Shown here: positions 31,192-40,560 of the stretch, one piece after another
How positions within the stretch are numbered: the first letter of the stretch is position 1
How the letters are laid out: the number at the start of each line of letters is the position of its first letter
Origin: Fagopyrum homotropicum
Lineage: Eukaryota > Streptophyta > Magnoliopsida > Caryophyllales > Polygonaceae
Assembly (NCBI GenBank): GCA_033239125.1
Contig: BSWB01000004.1
Span: 61,689,501 to 61,753,500 of the forward strand
DNA: 64,000 bases
Direction of reading: 5' to 3'
Made by a program: the position numbers and the translations under genes
The notes under the pieces: model-generated
The model's database searches: none
The model's input: only the letters and a program-made list of their open reading frames with translations
Told to the model about the DNA's origin: nothing

Positions 31192-32739
31192 TTAAAGCTT
31201 TCCCAAGATCGTCTCCAACATGGGATCGGGCTTCTCCTTCCCCGAAGTGTTTCCTCCATTAGATGTTTGCCCCTGGCTTTTCAAAGGAGTAGAGGAAGAG
31301 GAAGGTGGAGTTAGTGAATTCGAATTGGAAGGATAAGAGTTACCGGAGTTTTGTTGATTGGAGCGCCAATTGTTGTTGTTTGAACCCCTATTGTTGTTCC
31401 AATTATTGTTCCGGTTGTTGTTGTTGTTGCCGTTCCAATTATTCCGGTTGTTGTTCCGGTTGTTGTTGTTGTTGCGGTTTGTATTCTCACCACCGTTGTT
31501 GTTGTTGCCCAAGTAGCCAACATCTTTTCCTTGTTGCTTTGGAAAGTTGGTCTTGATAGCCTCCTTCAACTCTTTGATCTCGTTGTTGAGGGAGAAAATT
31601 TGATTTTGAGCTTCATGTGTGAGCTTTGCTCCTTGCTTCACACGATTTCCCTCTACTTTCCGGTGGGAATACTTCTCTATGACCCTTGCTTGCTTCTCAA
31701 TGAAGTCCCAAGCGTCATCTTCCCTCATGTCCATGAATGTACCACATGAGAGGGATTGGAGCTTGAATTGTGTATCCACATCCAGCCCCTTATAGTATAT
31801 CTCCAAAAGTGCAAGCTTGGATATGCCATGATGAGGGCAATCTAAGAGCAAATCCTGAAACCTTTCCCAAGATTGAAACAAACTTTCGTTAGATCTCATG
31901 GAAAATGCATTAATCTTACCTCTTAGCTCCGCCGTTTTGGATGGCGGAAAGAACTTAGAGAGGAACTCCGCGGAAAGGTCTTCCCAAGTGTCTAGTTTCC
32001 CACTAGGAAGAGCTTGGTACCAAGACAATGCCTTCCCCTTCAAAGAGAAGAAGAAAGGCTTGAGCTTATAGTTGTTGGTAGTCGCGTTCTTCGGCCTCAT
32101 CGTCTCCATCATACACTCAAAATTTTGTAGGTGTTGGTGTGGAGATTCAGCGCTTGTTCTGCCAAATTGGTTTTGGCGAACAAGAGTAATAACCTGCGGG
32201 TTGAAGCTAAACCCTTGTACATCGTCAGCATCGAAGTTCACACCTAAACGGCGTGGTTGCTGCGTTGGATCCATCCTTTGGCCAAGAGTTCTTGGCTCCT
32301 CATCCACACGTTCGATCCTTGCATTCCTAGGTGGAACACGGCGATTTGCAGCTGCCCGTGGATGGAATGGATTCACATTGATCGTTGGATCAATTTCCTC
32401 TAGCGGTGGCATGGAGGAGTCGCTATCCTCATTGGATGAGTTGGCTCTAACCGATCTTCCCGGTCTCCTCCTTTTCTTTTTCTCCTTAAGGTTGTTTATC
32501 TCCAACCTCATTTGGAACATCATGTCCGATAGATCATCAACCTTTGATTGATGACGATCCATCTCTTCCCTACGAGTTTTCTCACTCCATTGGAGTTGAG
32601 CTTCCTTCTCCGCTAACTCCGACTGGAGATCACGTTCTCTTTCTTCAACCATTTGTTTCTCCTTACGCTTTCTCCTTAAAGTCCTCTCAAGCTCTTGATC
32701 AAGAGGTAAGAGGTCTTCGGTGTTCCTAGACCTGCGCAT
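31192..32739 (-). CDS. gag: Gag, unit 4
   Basis: About 515 codons from MRRSRNTEDLL. The frame is open further upstream to 32847 through the primer site, but that extension has no ATG and is leader. The domain order is as in unit 1, but the Tyr codon that became TAA in units 1-3 is intact, so gag continues past the Asn-rich tail into the linker until a private TAA (GKL*). Many substitutions occur relative to units 1-3 (EKQMVEERERD, GRTSAE). Confidence 0.9.
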   Translation of the reverse strand: MRRSRNTEDLLPLDQELERTLRRKRKEKQMVEERERDLQSELAEKEAQLQWSEKTRREEMDRHQSKVDDLSDMMFQMRLEINNLKEKKKRRRPGRSVRANSSNEDSDSSMPPLEEIDPTINVNPFHPRAAANRRVPPRNARIERVDEEPRTLGQRMDPTQQPRRLGVNFDADDVQGFSFNPQVITLVRQNQFGRTSAESPHQHLQNFECMMETMRPKNATTNNYKLKPFFFSLKGKALSWYQALPSGKLDTWEDLSAEFLSKFFPPSKTAELRGKINAFSMRSNESLFQSWERFQDLLLDCPHHGISKLALLEIYYKGLDVDTQFKLQSLSCGTFMDMREDDAWDFIEKQARVIEKYSHRKVEGNRVKQGAKLTHEAQNQIFSLNNEIKELKEAIKTNFPKQQGKDVGYLGNNNNGGENTNRNNNNNRNNNRNNWNGNNNNNRNNNWNNNRGSNNNNWRSNQQNSGNSYPSNSNSLTPPSSSSTPLKSQGQTSNGGNTSGKEKPDPMLETILGKL

Positions 32740-32810
32740 ACACTCGAAGAGATATAATATAACAAGCTTCTCCCAAGCTTGACAACCGAAAACCGAATCC
32801 GGCCTAGACC

Positions 32811-32831
32811 AAATCCCCGGCAACGGCGCCA
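32811..32831 (-). other. Primer binding site, unit 4
   Basis: Identical core primer site next to LTR4, although the surrounding leader differs from units 1-3. Confidence 0.88.
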
Positions 32832-32837
32832 AAAACT

Positions 32838-34549
32838 TGTTCGCCACTTAGCGTGCGTGCAAATAAGCTTTAAATTTATAAAACTAGAAATCAAGCAAAC
32901 GAACCCGTAGTGTACGGATCGACGTAGTTAAGCAAGAATTCCAGAGTATCGAACATAGGGATTTGGGGGATTAAATCCAGTTCTAGATTATCAAGCGAGT
33001 AAATGTAAGAGCTTTTCGAATTATTGGGAAAACAACAATCCTAAAGATCCAGGAATCCAACTGTGGCAATCGATTCAAGATATACTAAAGATATAAGGAC
33101 AGAGTTAAGGTATGCAAAGGTATACGAATGTAAGGTAATCGTACGGTGAAGTTCCAAAAACCTTATATGACTCACCTAGAAGACACTCTCTATAAAGGTT
33201 GTTGAGGCTTCAGTATAGAAGGTTCTAAAGGTAAGAATTAACGTCAAATACCCAAACTTGTAATCCAAGGATCAAGACTAACTAAACCGATTAAGGTTGT
33301 GACACTCAGAATCGAGGTAGAGGTTGTTGATGCTTCACTACCACCTAAAAAAAGGCAAGCCAAGACTAAGTTAAAGCAAATCTTTAACTTTGGATTAAAG
33401 TAAAGCAATTTCGTAAATGAACACAAAATTACGGGTAGTTCTTGAGTTCCACGGCCGTGGAAGCTCAAGAACAAACCGTGGTTTAGGTTCGTCGGCGATT
33501 CTCTCTAACTCTCAGGGTCCAATCTGTTTACGATCGATCTATCATCATCTAAGCCACAACTATCAACCCTTCACCTTAGAATTGCTAAAGGGTTTTAGCC
33601 AACAACAGTCATATTGATATCAAATTCAAGGTTTAAAAGAATGAAAGATGAAAACTTCCGAAAACCTTCAATAACTTTCAAGTCAATCTCAAATCCACAA
33701 ATTAAGAACAATAACGTCAATAGATTTGGAATAACACAAACAATCACGAATCTTAGATAAGAAGGAAGAACGGGATGTCAATCCGTCTTCAAATCAAACC
33801 TAAATGAGAAGCGAAATCTTCTCACGAACAATCTTCCAAATCTTCAACTCTTCCGTCAATCCGGAAATCTCAATGGAAAAACGCAAATCTCTCAATCACA
33901 ATCTTCGCCAAAATGCGAAATTAGGGCAAATCCAAGTGTAAGCGGAAGTGCGTCTAAGCGTAAGCGAAAGTGACGGAATCTCTCTTCGTCCGTCCTTTTA
34001 TAGTGTAAGATAAAATATAAGCCCGGCCCAATTGCGTAGGAGATCGTGACTTAAAGTATGGCGTAAAAGATCGTCAAGATCACGGTCGTGGAAGGGTCCA
34101 CGACCATAATTTTGAACGTGGAAACTGTCACGGTTTGTTTCAATCCTTCCACGGCCGTAGAAGTTGCTGGAATGAACCACGCTTCCCTTGCCAAGGTTCC
34201 ACGGCCGTGGACTTGAACGTGGAATGTAGTATGGCCGTATTTTAGAGCGTGGTTTAGGGGTAAACCGTAATTCTTCCTTTCCTCGTGCTATTCTTCAAGT
34301 TAGCACCTTCCTTAGCTCCTAGAGATGTCCTCAATCCTTGGACATACTCAATCAAACTCCATCCTTGCTCAATCCGTTCGGAAATAGCTCTTAATTGCCT
34401 ACAATCAACATAAAGCTTGTGTAGATCTCTATATCGACATTATAGACAAACTAGCTCACAAATGCATCAATGCTTAATCAATGACTATCAATATGGATGA
34501 AATACACTTAGAAAACGTGCCTAAAATATCACAATATTTCATGCTAACA
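32838..34549 (-). repeat. LTR4, outer 5' LTR of the array (1712 bp)
   Basis: This is the outermost LTR in element orientation. It diverges from LTR1-3 by many substitutions and small indels; one segment just upstream of the TATA box (around 33940-33975) is shorter than in LTR1. It has the same terminal sequences, TATA box (33994-34003) and palindrome clusters (near 33448 and 34080-34250). The right flank TGTAG is the expected 5-bp target duplication, whose partner lies off-window. Confidence 0.92.
33994..34003 (-). promoter_or_regulatory. TATA box of LTR4
   Basis: The CTATAAAAGG motif is conserved although the sequence just upstream differs from LTR1-3. This would be the promoter of the outermost, deleted unit. 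Confidence 0.58.
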
Positions 34550-34612
34550 TGTAGCATAATATTAATTTGATAAAATACCAATTTAATAGTTAATTGAGAT
34601 ATAACAAATTAC

Positions 34613-36499
34613 CTGACAAAAAATCTCAGCTTTCAAGTGGTGGTAGTTTGTTGTACCATTTCCATTATACCTAGAGCGACGATTTGTAGCAAGATGGTCC
34701 ATGTCGAGAATCACAACATTGTGTTTAGTACAAAAATCATTGACTTCTCTGATCAACGGATCCCAACCATTGTCCCTCAGATTTTGAAATTTCAGTTTAC
34801 AACTTTGAATGAGACCAACAACAACAATGATATTCTGCTCCTTTTGTTGCAAGCATTGTGACAACATACTTGTCACCGCCAACACTTTACTCATCAAATG
34901 AGCTATAAAAACAAAAGTATAATTCTCCATCTTTTCCGCCAAACTACCAGCAGTGCCCCGATTTTTCTCATTAGTGCCATCATCAAATATATTGTCTAGC
35001 ATTTTGAGAGTTGAGTTCCACAAAGAAAGAAAACGAACAATGGTTTTATAGTGAGAACCCTATCGTGTAGACCCTGGCCGAGCTAAAGTACTTTCTTGAT
35101 TTTTTCCTCTACCTTTTGTAATGTCACCATTTTCCAAACTCTCCACCATTTCTTCATGTTGACTTTGCCTAAACTCATCTTTTCTCTTGCAAGAAGCTCC
35201 AACCATGTTAGTAATCGCACACAAGTACTCAAAGAAATCACTAACAAATTGATTTTTTTAGGAAACAGCCACAATCACTAATTGTAGTTGGTGAGCAAAA
35301 CAACGAACATACCATGCACAAGGATTTTCTTTTAAGATAAGAGATTTCAATCCATTAAACTCACCTCGCATATTTGAAGCTCCATCATATCCTTGACCTC
35401 TCACCTTAGAGATGGATAATTCATGTTTAGCAAAAAACTCATCAATGTCACATTTCAAGGATAAAGCAGTTGTATCAACAACATGAACAACTCCGAGAAA
35501 CCGCTCCACCACTAATCCAAGGTTATTAACATATCTTACAACAATCGCCATTTGATCTTTGACAGAAGTATCACGAGCTTCATCAATCAACAAAGAAAAG
35601 AACTTGTCTCCAATATCACTAATTATTGCTTTTGTTGTCACTGCTGCACACGCGCTAACAATTTCTTTCTGAATGGAAGGGTTAGTGAGTTGATGATTTA
35701 ATGGTGCATTCTCTAGACATACTTTTTCAACCTCAACATTGCGTGAACTATACCACTTAAGAATTTCCAAAAAATTACCTCTATTTGGAGACTCCATCGC
35801 CTCATCATGTCCACGAAAAGCCAATCCTTGTGCAAGTAATAATCTAACAACATCAATACTTGCGGTCAACCGAATGCGATATTCAACATCCAATACTTCT
35901 TTTCCAACCGACAAATATCTTGACACACTTTGTCTTTGATCTTTGTAAGCAAAAAAATTTCTTCTAGCATTGTTGTGTGTACTATTCAATGATCCCACAT
36001 GTTCTTTAAACTTTTCCGGACCCTTCTTCCAATTGCGAAACCCCGTCGCCACAAACACATCATCTCCAAATCTTTTACCTACAACACCTTGAAAAAGATA
36101 ACACCAAAAGCAAAATGCAGCATCTTTAGAAACACTGTATTCCAACCATTCATACTCCTTGAACCACTTGGAAAGAAAAGCCCTTTGTTTATTTCCTTGC
36201 ATACTTCGTGGAAAATCATGTGACAATGGTTGACAAGCACCTTGAACGACATATTCCCTTTTCACTGCATCTCTAACCCGAGGCTCATAATCATTAATCG
36301 ATTTGCGCAATGCCGGATCACTAATGATGTTAAATTCACAAGTTGAATCACGAGAACTTTCCACTCGAGCTCTTTTTTGGCCAACAACATCATCTCTAAC
36401 ATCACTTTCATTTGATGCCCCAACATTCACACTAGGAATTGAACTTGAGCCTTCAACATTTGGAGTTGATACCTTCTTCCGAATAAGAAACTTGTCCAT
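34613..36499 (-). pseudogene. hAT-type transposase with TTF zinc finger and DUF4371, broken and truncated
   Basis: Begins MDKFLIRKK. Residues about 95-180 form a TTF-type zinc-finger region (SKWFKEYEWLEYSVSKDAAFCFWC spaced by Cys), followed by the DUF4371 region with DEARDTS, GQGYDGASNMRG and CFAHQLQLV, the ZMYM1-like family of hAT-derived plant proteins. The same frame continues past a TAA at 35258-35260 (SDFFEYLCAITNMVGASCKR) and a TAG at 35060-35062 that replaces Trp in TRxGSHYKT. It ends with HHLKAEIFCQ at an apparent donor (CAG then GTAATTTG at 34612). The C-terminal dimerisation exon is missing from the window. The retrotransposon array begins 63 bp into that intron. Confidence 0.88.
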
Positions 36500-37530
36500 A
36501 TTATAATCCTAATAATACATATAACAAATCTTTCAAAAACAATCAAATTCAATCATCAAATTAAACCTAATCAAGTAATCAAACACTAATTTTCAATCAA
36601 TCAACAAATATCAAGAACTTTAGGCTTTAGCATAAATTTTCAATTCAATCTACAAATACCAACAAACTAAACTTAATCAACAAATAAAACCAATTACACA
36701 TACTTTGACACCAAATTCAATCACCAAATTTAAACAGCCCACACTTTGACAGCAAATTCAATCATCAAACTCAATTATCAAATTAAACCTAATCAAGTAT
36801 TAATTTATGAATCAAATTTGATAGAACTAATAAAAGTAATTATACCTTATAATTTGATTAGTTGATTTTAGGCTTTAATCAACAAATAAAACCAATTAAA
36901 CATACTTTGACAATTGACAGCAAATTCAAAATTCAATCAGCCCACACTTAACACTTTGACAGTAAATTATACCTTATAATTCAAGCAGCTTAGCAGCCCA
37001 CACTTTGATAACAAATTAGAAGAATAGAAGTGACGGATTTAAGCAGACTGCAGACCACAACGGCACGCCGGCACGGTTGAGCACTGAGCAGCACAGGCGC
37101 ACAACCAGCAGGCCCAACACGGCGTCGTTAAGGCGAGAGTCGAGAGAGAAGGCGAGAGTCGAGAGAGCACACCACACCGGCGACTCGGCGATCAAAGGCG
37201 TCGTCGCGACTCGCGAGGAGGCTGAGGCCGATAGTTAAGGCGAGAGAGAAGACGAGAGAGAAGGCGAGAGAGCACACTGCACACCACACCGGCGACTCCG
37301 GCGAGCAGAGGAGTCGTCTGTCGTCACGTCGAGCCGTCGAGGAGCAGCGAAGAAACGAGGAGACTGAGGAGCAATGGAGCAGCGAAGAAACGAGTCTTGC
37401 GGCTGGAGGGTTTTTTTTTTTCCCTCTTATCAAAACGACGCCGTTTTGAGAGGGGTTTTTTAATTTTTTTTTTTTTTTACACTAGTCCGCACGTGATTGG
37501 AGGGGCACGGTCCCACCCCTTACCCTGCTT
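36500..37530 (-). other. hAT 5' region: AT-rich direct repeats and GAGA-rich repeats
   Basis: No gene is supported. Between 36535 and 36985, segments built on CACTTTGACAGCAAATTCAA and TAAACCTAATCAAG recur three to four times in AT-rich sequence. Between 37128 and 37320, two imperfect copies of a GGCGAGAG/GAGAGAAGGCG block each end in CACACCACACCGGCGACT. An inverted repeat CAAAACG-ACGC-CGTTTTG lies near 37431-37448. This is plausibly the hAT promoter and subterminal region. Confidence 0.55.
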
Positions 37531-37543
37531 AAATCCGCCACTG
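37531..37543 (-). repeat. hAT terminal inverted repeat, right end
   Basis: CAGTGGCGGATTT read inward on the minus strand. The partner repeat is off-window, so inversion itself cannot be checked here. Confidence 0.75.
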
Positions 37544-40365
37544 CCCCTGTCCCCATCTAATGAGTACGTGGATCCGGCTAACCATCCGTTCTGGATCTCT
37601 CTGCAACTGTCTATCTCTACAAATCTACAACACTGATAAACCGTTAGCTAACAATCCAAATATAAGCCGAATAAGGATAGCACAAACACAAACAAGGTAA
37701 TATAAACACCCATCATGCAGGCACACAATTTGGTTATTATCTGGTATCTTAGGTGATTCACTTTAATCCGTTTTAAAGTTGTGGCACGAGAATCTTAAGA
37801 GTTCTCGCCTCCGTTCCTTATCCAACCGGTGTAGGTCTAGCTTACCTCCGCCGGTAGCATCACTACAAACCGAGTGTGGACTAGTCCCTAAAGAAACCCC
37901 CAGCGCCCTCAGGCTACTGAGCAGAATGCCACCGCCCGTTACTCTTAGGCCAAGGTATAGGTCGGTATATATATTTATTACTAAAATATAACTATAAACA
38001 TCTCTTTCACACACCACTACCATTATTCATACTCGTATTTAGAAGTCAGCTAAGTAAGCCCAAAGGACTTACCTGTATCAAATCTCAAATCTCGGTATCT
38101 CGACTCGGTGTATAACCGTAGAAACTCAACCGCCTGTTATACAAGGCAAGTGGATCAACATACGTCTCATATTCTTAGAAGTTTATAACTTCTATGATGC
38201 ACAACCTTATCAAGAGAAAAAGACTAAAAAGCCCTCTTAAGGTAAAATGACCATTTTACCCCTGGTCCCGAAACTCCAGGATTTTCTATAACCTAGTTTC
38301 CAACTCTCCATTGGAACCTATTTTCATCATCTATCCCTCACGGAAAAGTTCGCTAAAGATTTATAAGAGTTACACACCATTCTTGATTTTCACAAAAAGT
38401 CGCTATGTTCCGATTTTTACTTAAGATACGAGGCTCAGATAAAAATATAAAAATTCCGAAATAAATATCTAGGTCTTCTATGATATGCATACTACTTCTA
38501 GGAGCAAAGATCTCTCAAAAACACTCAATAACAACTCCTATAAAAATCTACAAAGATGGTTCAAAATCCAGAAATCTATACTTGGCCAATTTTTGAGTTC
38601 TTTCCCAACCAGCTCAACTAGCCTACTTTGAGCTCCTATTGATCCAGATCCGACCGTTGGATCGGTCTCAACTTCTGATATGTTGAACAATGTATGACAC
38701 TCTATAACATACTAAAAACTGAACGGTGGATTATGTTTCTATGATATCCAAACATAAGCTCAAACATAACTGCACAACCCAGGTATTTTCAGCACTTAGC
38801 AATTTCAGCAACATCCAGAAAACTGTTTAAGGTCCCAATTTTAAAAACTCATAACTCCTAAACCACTTGCTGGATTCATCTCAAATTTTAATATGTTATA
38901 CAACAATATGCCAACTATATCATATCCAAAATTCAAGTCCAACAGAGATCAAAAGTCTAATCAAAACTATCTCACAAAACAGCATCACATGCTGTTTTTC
39001 TCAGCATTCAGCACATTTATAAAAATTGTATGAGGAGTCAACTTTGAAACACCATAACTCTCAAACTGTAACATATATTCCTCTAAAATTTTAGTATGAT
39101 GTACTAAGCAATACCGACTAAGACATATCCGAAAATCAGTAAAAAAAGGGAGAGTCTAGCTTACCCAAAATTGGACTCAAAGATGACTGCTCGTCATTTC
39201 CTAAAAACTCAAAAAACGCGTATATCCTCACCGGTTCTCCATGGCGGTTCTGGGTAGATTTAGGAGACATACAAGGCACTCATTAGGTATGGAATACATG
39301 GACGTAAGTGCAAGGGAGAGAAGGGTATCAACCTTACCCGATCCCATGACTCGAGCGAGAGAATGACGATGGCTCAAGGTTGCTGTCGAGCCCGCTGTTG
39401 CACAGGAGGGAAGAGGTCAGCATGTGCTTACCCGCCTACAGGAATGAAGTTCTCCCTCCTTGTGTAGTTGCTAGTATCGACAGAGGTATCAGGGAAGGAA
39501 GACCCGAAGGATGGCGTTGTCGCTGCACATGGGGTCGTCGTCCTACTCCTTGGGGTCGACGTTGCTGCACAGGAGAGGATGGTCTGGGCTCGTGTCGATG
39601 CCCTACTCCCTGGGTCGTCGCTGCTGCACAGGAGAGGACGGTCTGGCAGATGTTGATGCTCTACTCTCTAAGGTCGTCGCTGCTGCACATGAGAGGACGG
39701 TCTTGTTGATGAGGTCGTCGCTGCTGCACAGGAACGATCAATCGAAGGTGGCGGTCTACGACAGAAGGTGAACGCCGGAGACGGAATGAAACTGGACCTG
39801 ACAAAAGGTATGAGTGAAAGCTGGGCGAGATACACACGATCTGGCGCTGCTATGGAAGGAAGGTCTTCATTGTTCTGCGTGATATCCGGCGGTTACGTAG
39901 AGATAGGAGAGAGAGAAGGCTGGCCTCTTTTTTTTTTGTCACCTCTTCATGGGCTTCGTCAAGTCGCTGGGCCAACACACCAGCAAGGGAGCTATTGGGC
40001 CACGTCCAAGCAAGAGCTATTGCAAGGAGAGGTGGGCTGAAGCAAGCTGTGTGTGGGTTGGAAATAATATAGGCCAAGGAAGGGAGTGAACTGGGCTTAA
40101 AACTCGTCAAGGTTTTGTCATGGTCTTGTCGAGAGTTTGTAATAGTCTTGTCATGGGCTTGTCAAATGGCCTTATTGTCTTGTAAAAAGATCCATCAAAT
40201 TCTAGTTTTGCAAGAGTATTATAAGTAGTATTTTATTTGATCAAAATTCCACATAAAATCATAAAAGTTTGTAAAGGTCATTTTATGTGTTTAATTCATC
40301 ACATAAAATACCAAGATTATGTTGGCTTGGAAATGAACGGAAAGAAAAATTTTCCGGATATTACA
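37544..40365 (-). repeat. 3' LTR of the Del/Tekay-like element (left part displaced by hAT)
   Basis: Collinear with 44968-47787 of the sister LTR, with scattered substitutions and small indels. About 219 bp of LTR corresponding to 44749-44967 lie on the other side of the hAT insertion, off-window. Confidence 0.88.
39520..39740. repeat. Minisatellite in the Del/Tekay-like 3' LTR
   Basis: The core GTCGTCGCTGCTGCACAGGA with GAGAGGACGGTCT recurs five times, at spacings of 42, 59, 59 and 41 bp by the CTGCAC anchor (39523, 39565, 39624, 39683, 39724). The sister LTR carries the same array at about 46960-47160, so it predates insertion. Confidence 0.8.
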
Positions 40366-40494
40366 TCAGTACCCCCTTAAAATAAGTTTCGTCCCGAAAC
40401 TTAAAAGAAGACTCGTAATGTCGGAGTCCATACAAAAGAATTAAAGCGCCGGAAAGAGGTCACAACGGTCGAGTTATGATTTGTTTTCGAAATA

Positions 40495-40560
40495 GCCGGA
40501 AGAAATATTTCCGGGTATTACATCAATCCCGCCTTAGAATAAGTTTCACCCCGAAACTTA
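40495..40560 (-). repeat. Second copy of LTR terminus plus polypurine tract
   Basis: The segment resembles 40338-40403: an LTR-end-like TATTTCCGGGTATTACA followed by TCAATCCCGCCTTAGAATAA, against TCAGTACCCCCTTAAAATAA at the true junction, offset 157 bp. It looks like a tandem duplication of the LTR/PPT junction or a remnant of an older terminus. Confidence 0.7.

Larger units (their letters stand above)
1..34549 (-). mobile_element. Tandem array of Athila-like Ty3/gypsy LTR retrotransposon units
   Basis: Four LTRs alternate with four internal regions, all on the minus strand, with one LTR shared between neighbours. The period is 10,724 bp between units 1 and 2 and 10,725 bp between 2 and 3; at least one extra T in a poly-T run near 17990 is visible. 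The Athila/Calypso assignment rests on the primer site TGGCGCCGTTGCCGGGGA (tRNA-Asp type in that group), the gag-pro-RT-RH-IN order, the DLGAS protease motif and the long 3' region after integrase. LTRs run TGTTAGCATG...GCGAACA on the minus strand. The right edge at 34549 abuts hAT intron sequence (TGTAG follows); the left edge lies outside the window. A normal insertion has two LTRs, so this arrangement implies LTR-LTR unequal recombination, or an assembly expansion. Confidence 0.93.
34550..37543 (-). mobile_element. hAT transposon (right part), interrupted by the Athila-like array
   Basis: The right terminus reads CAGTGGCGGATTTAAGCAGG inward from 37543 on the minus strand, a typical plant hAT CAGTGGCGGA end. 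Immediately outside lies CCCCTGTC (37544-37551), the inferred 8-bp target duplication, because the sister LTR at 44968-44975 has CCCCTGTC uninterrupted in the same context. The left terminus and last exon should lie beyond the array, off-window. Confidence 0.85.

Noticed and set aside
32739..32847. N-terminal gag extension through the primer site in unit 4
   Set aside because: The upstream frame begins at GTG rather than ATG and reads through leader and primer site; units 1-3 do not keep it.
1..34549. Regularly spaced long direct repeats considered as a satellite or segmental gene duplication
   Set aside because: Each period contains a complete LTR with primer site and gag-pol, so it is a retrotransposon tandem array.
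39380..39771. Plus-strand frames rich in WGRR, AAQERTVW and LLHRR in the Del/Tekay-like LTRs
   Set aside because: They are translations of the 41/59-bp minisatellite, differ between the two LTRs and lie inside LTR sequence.
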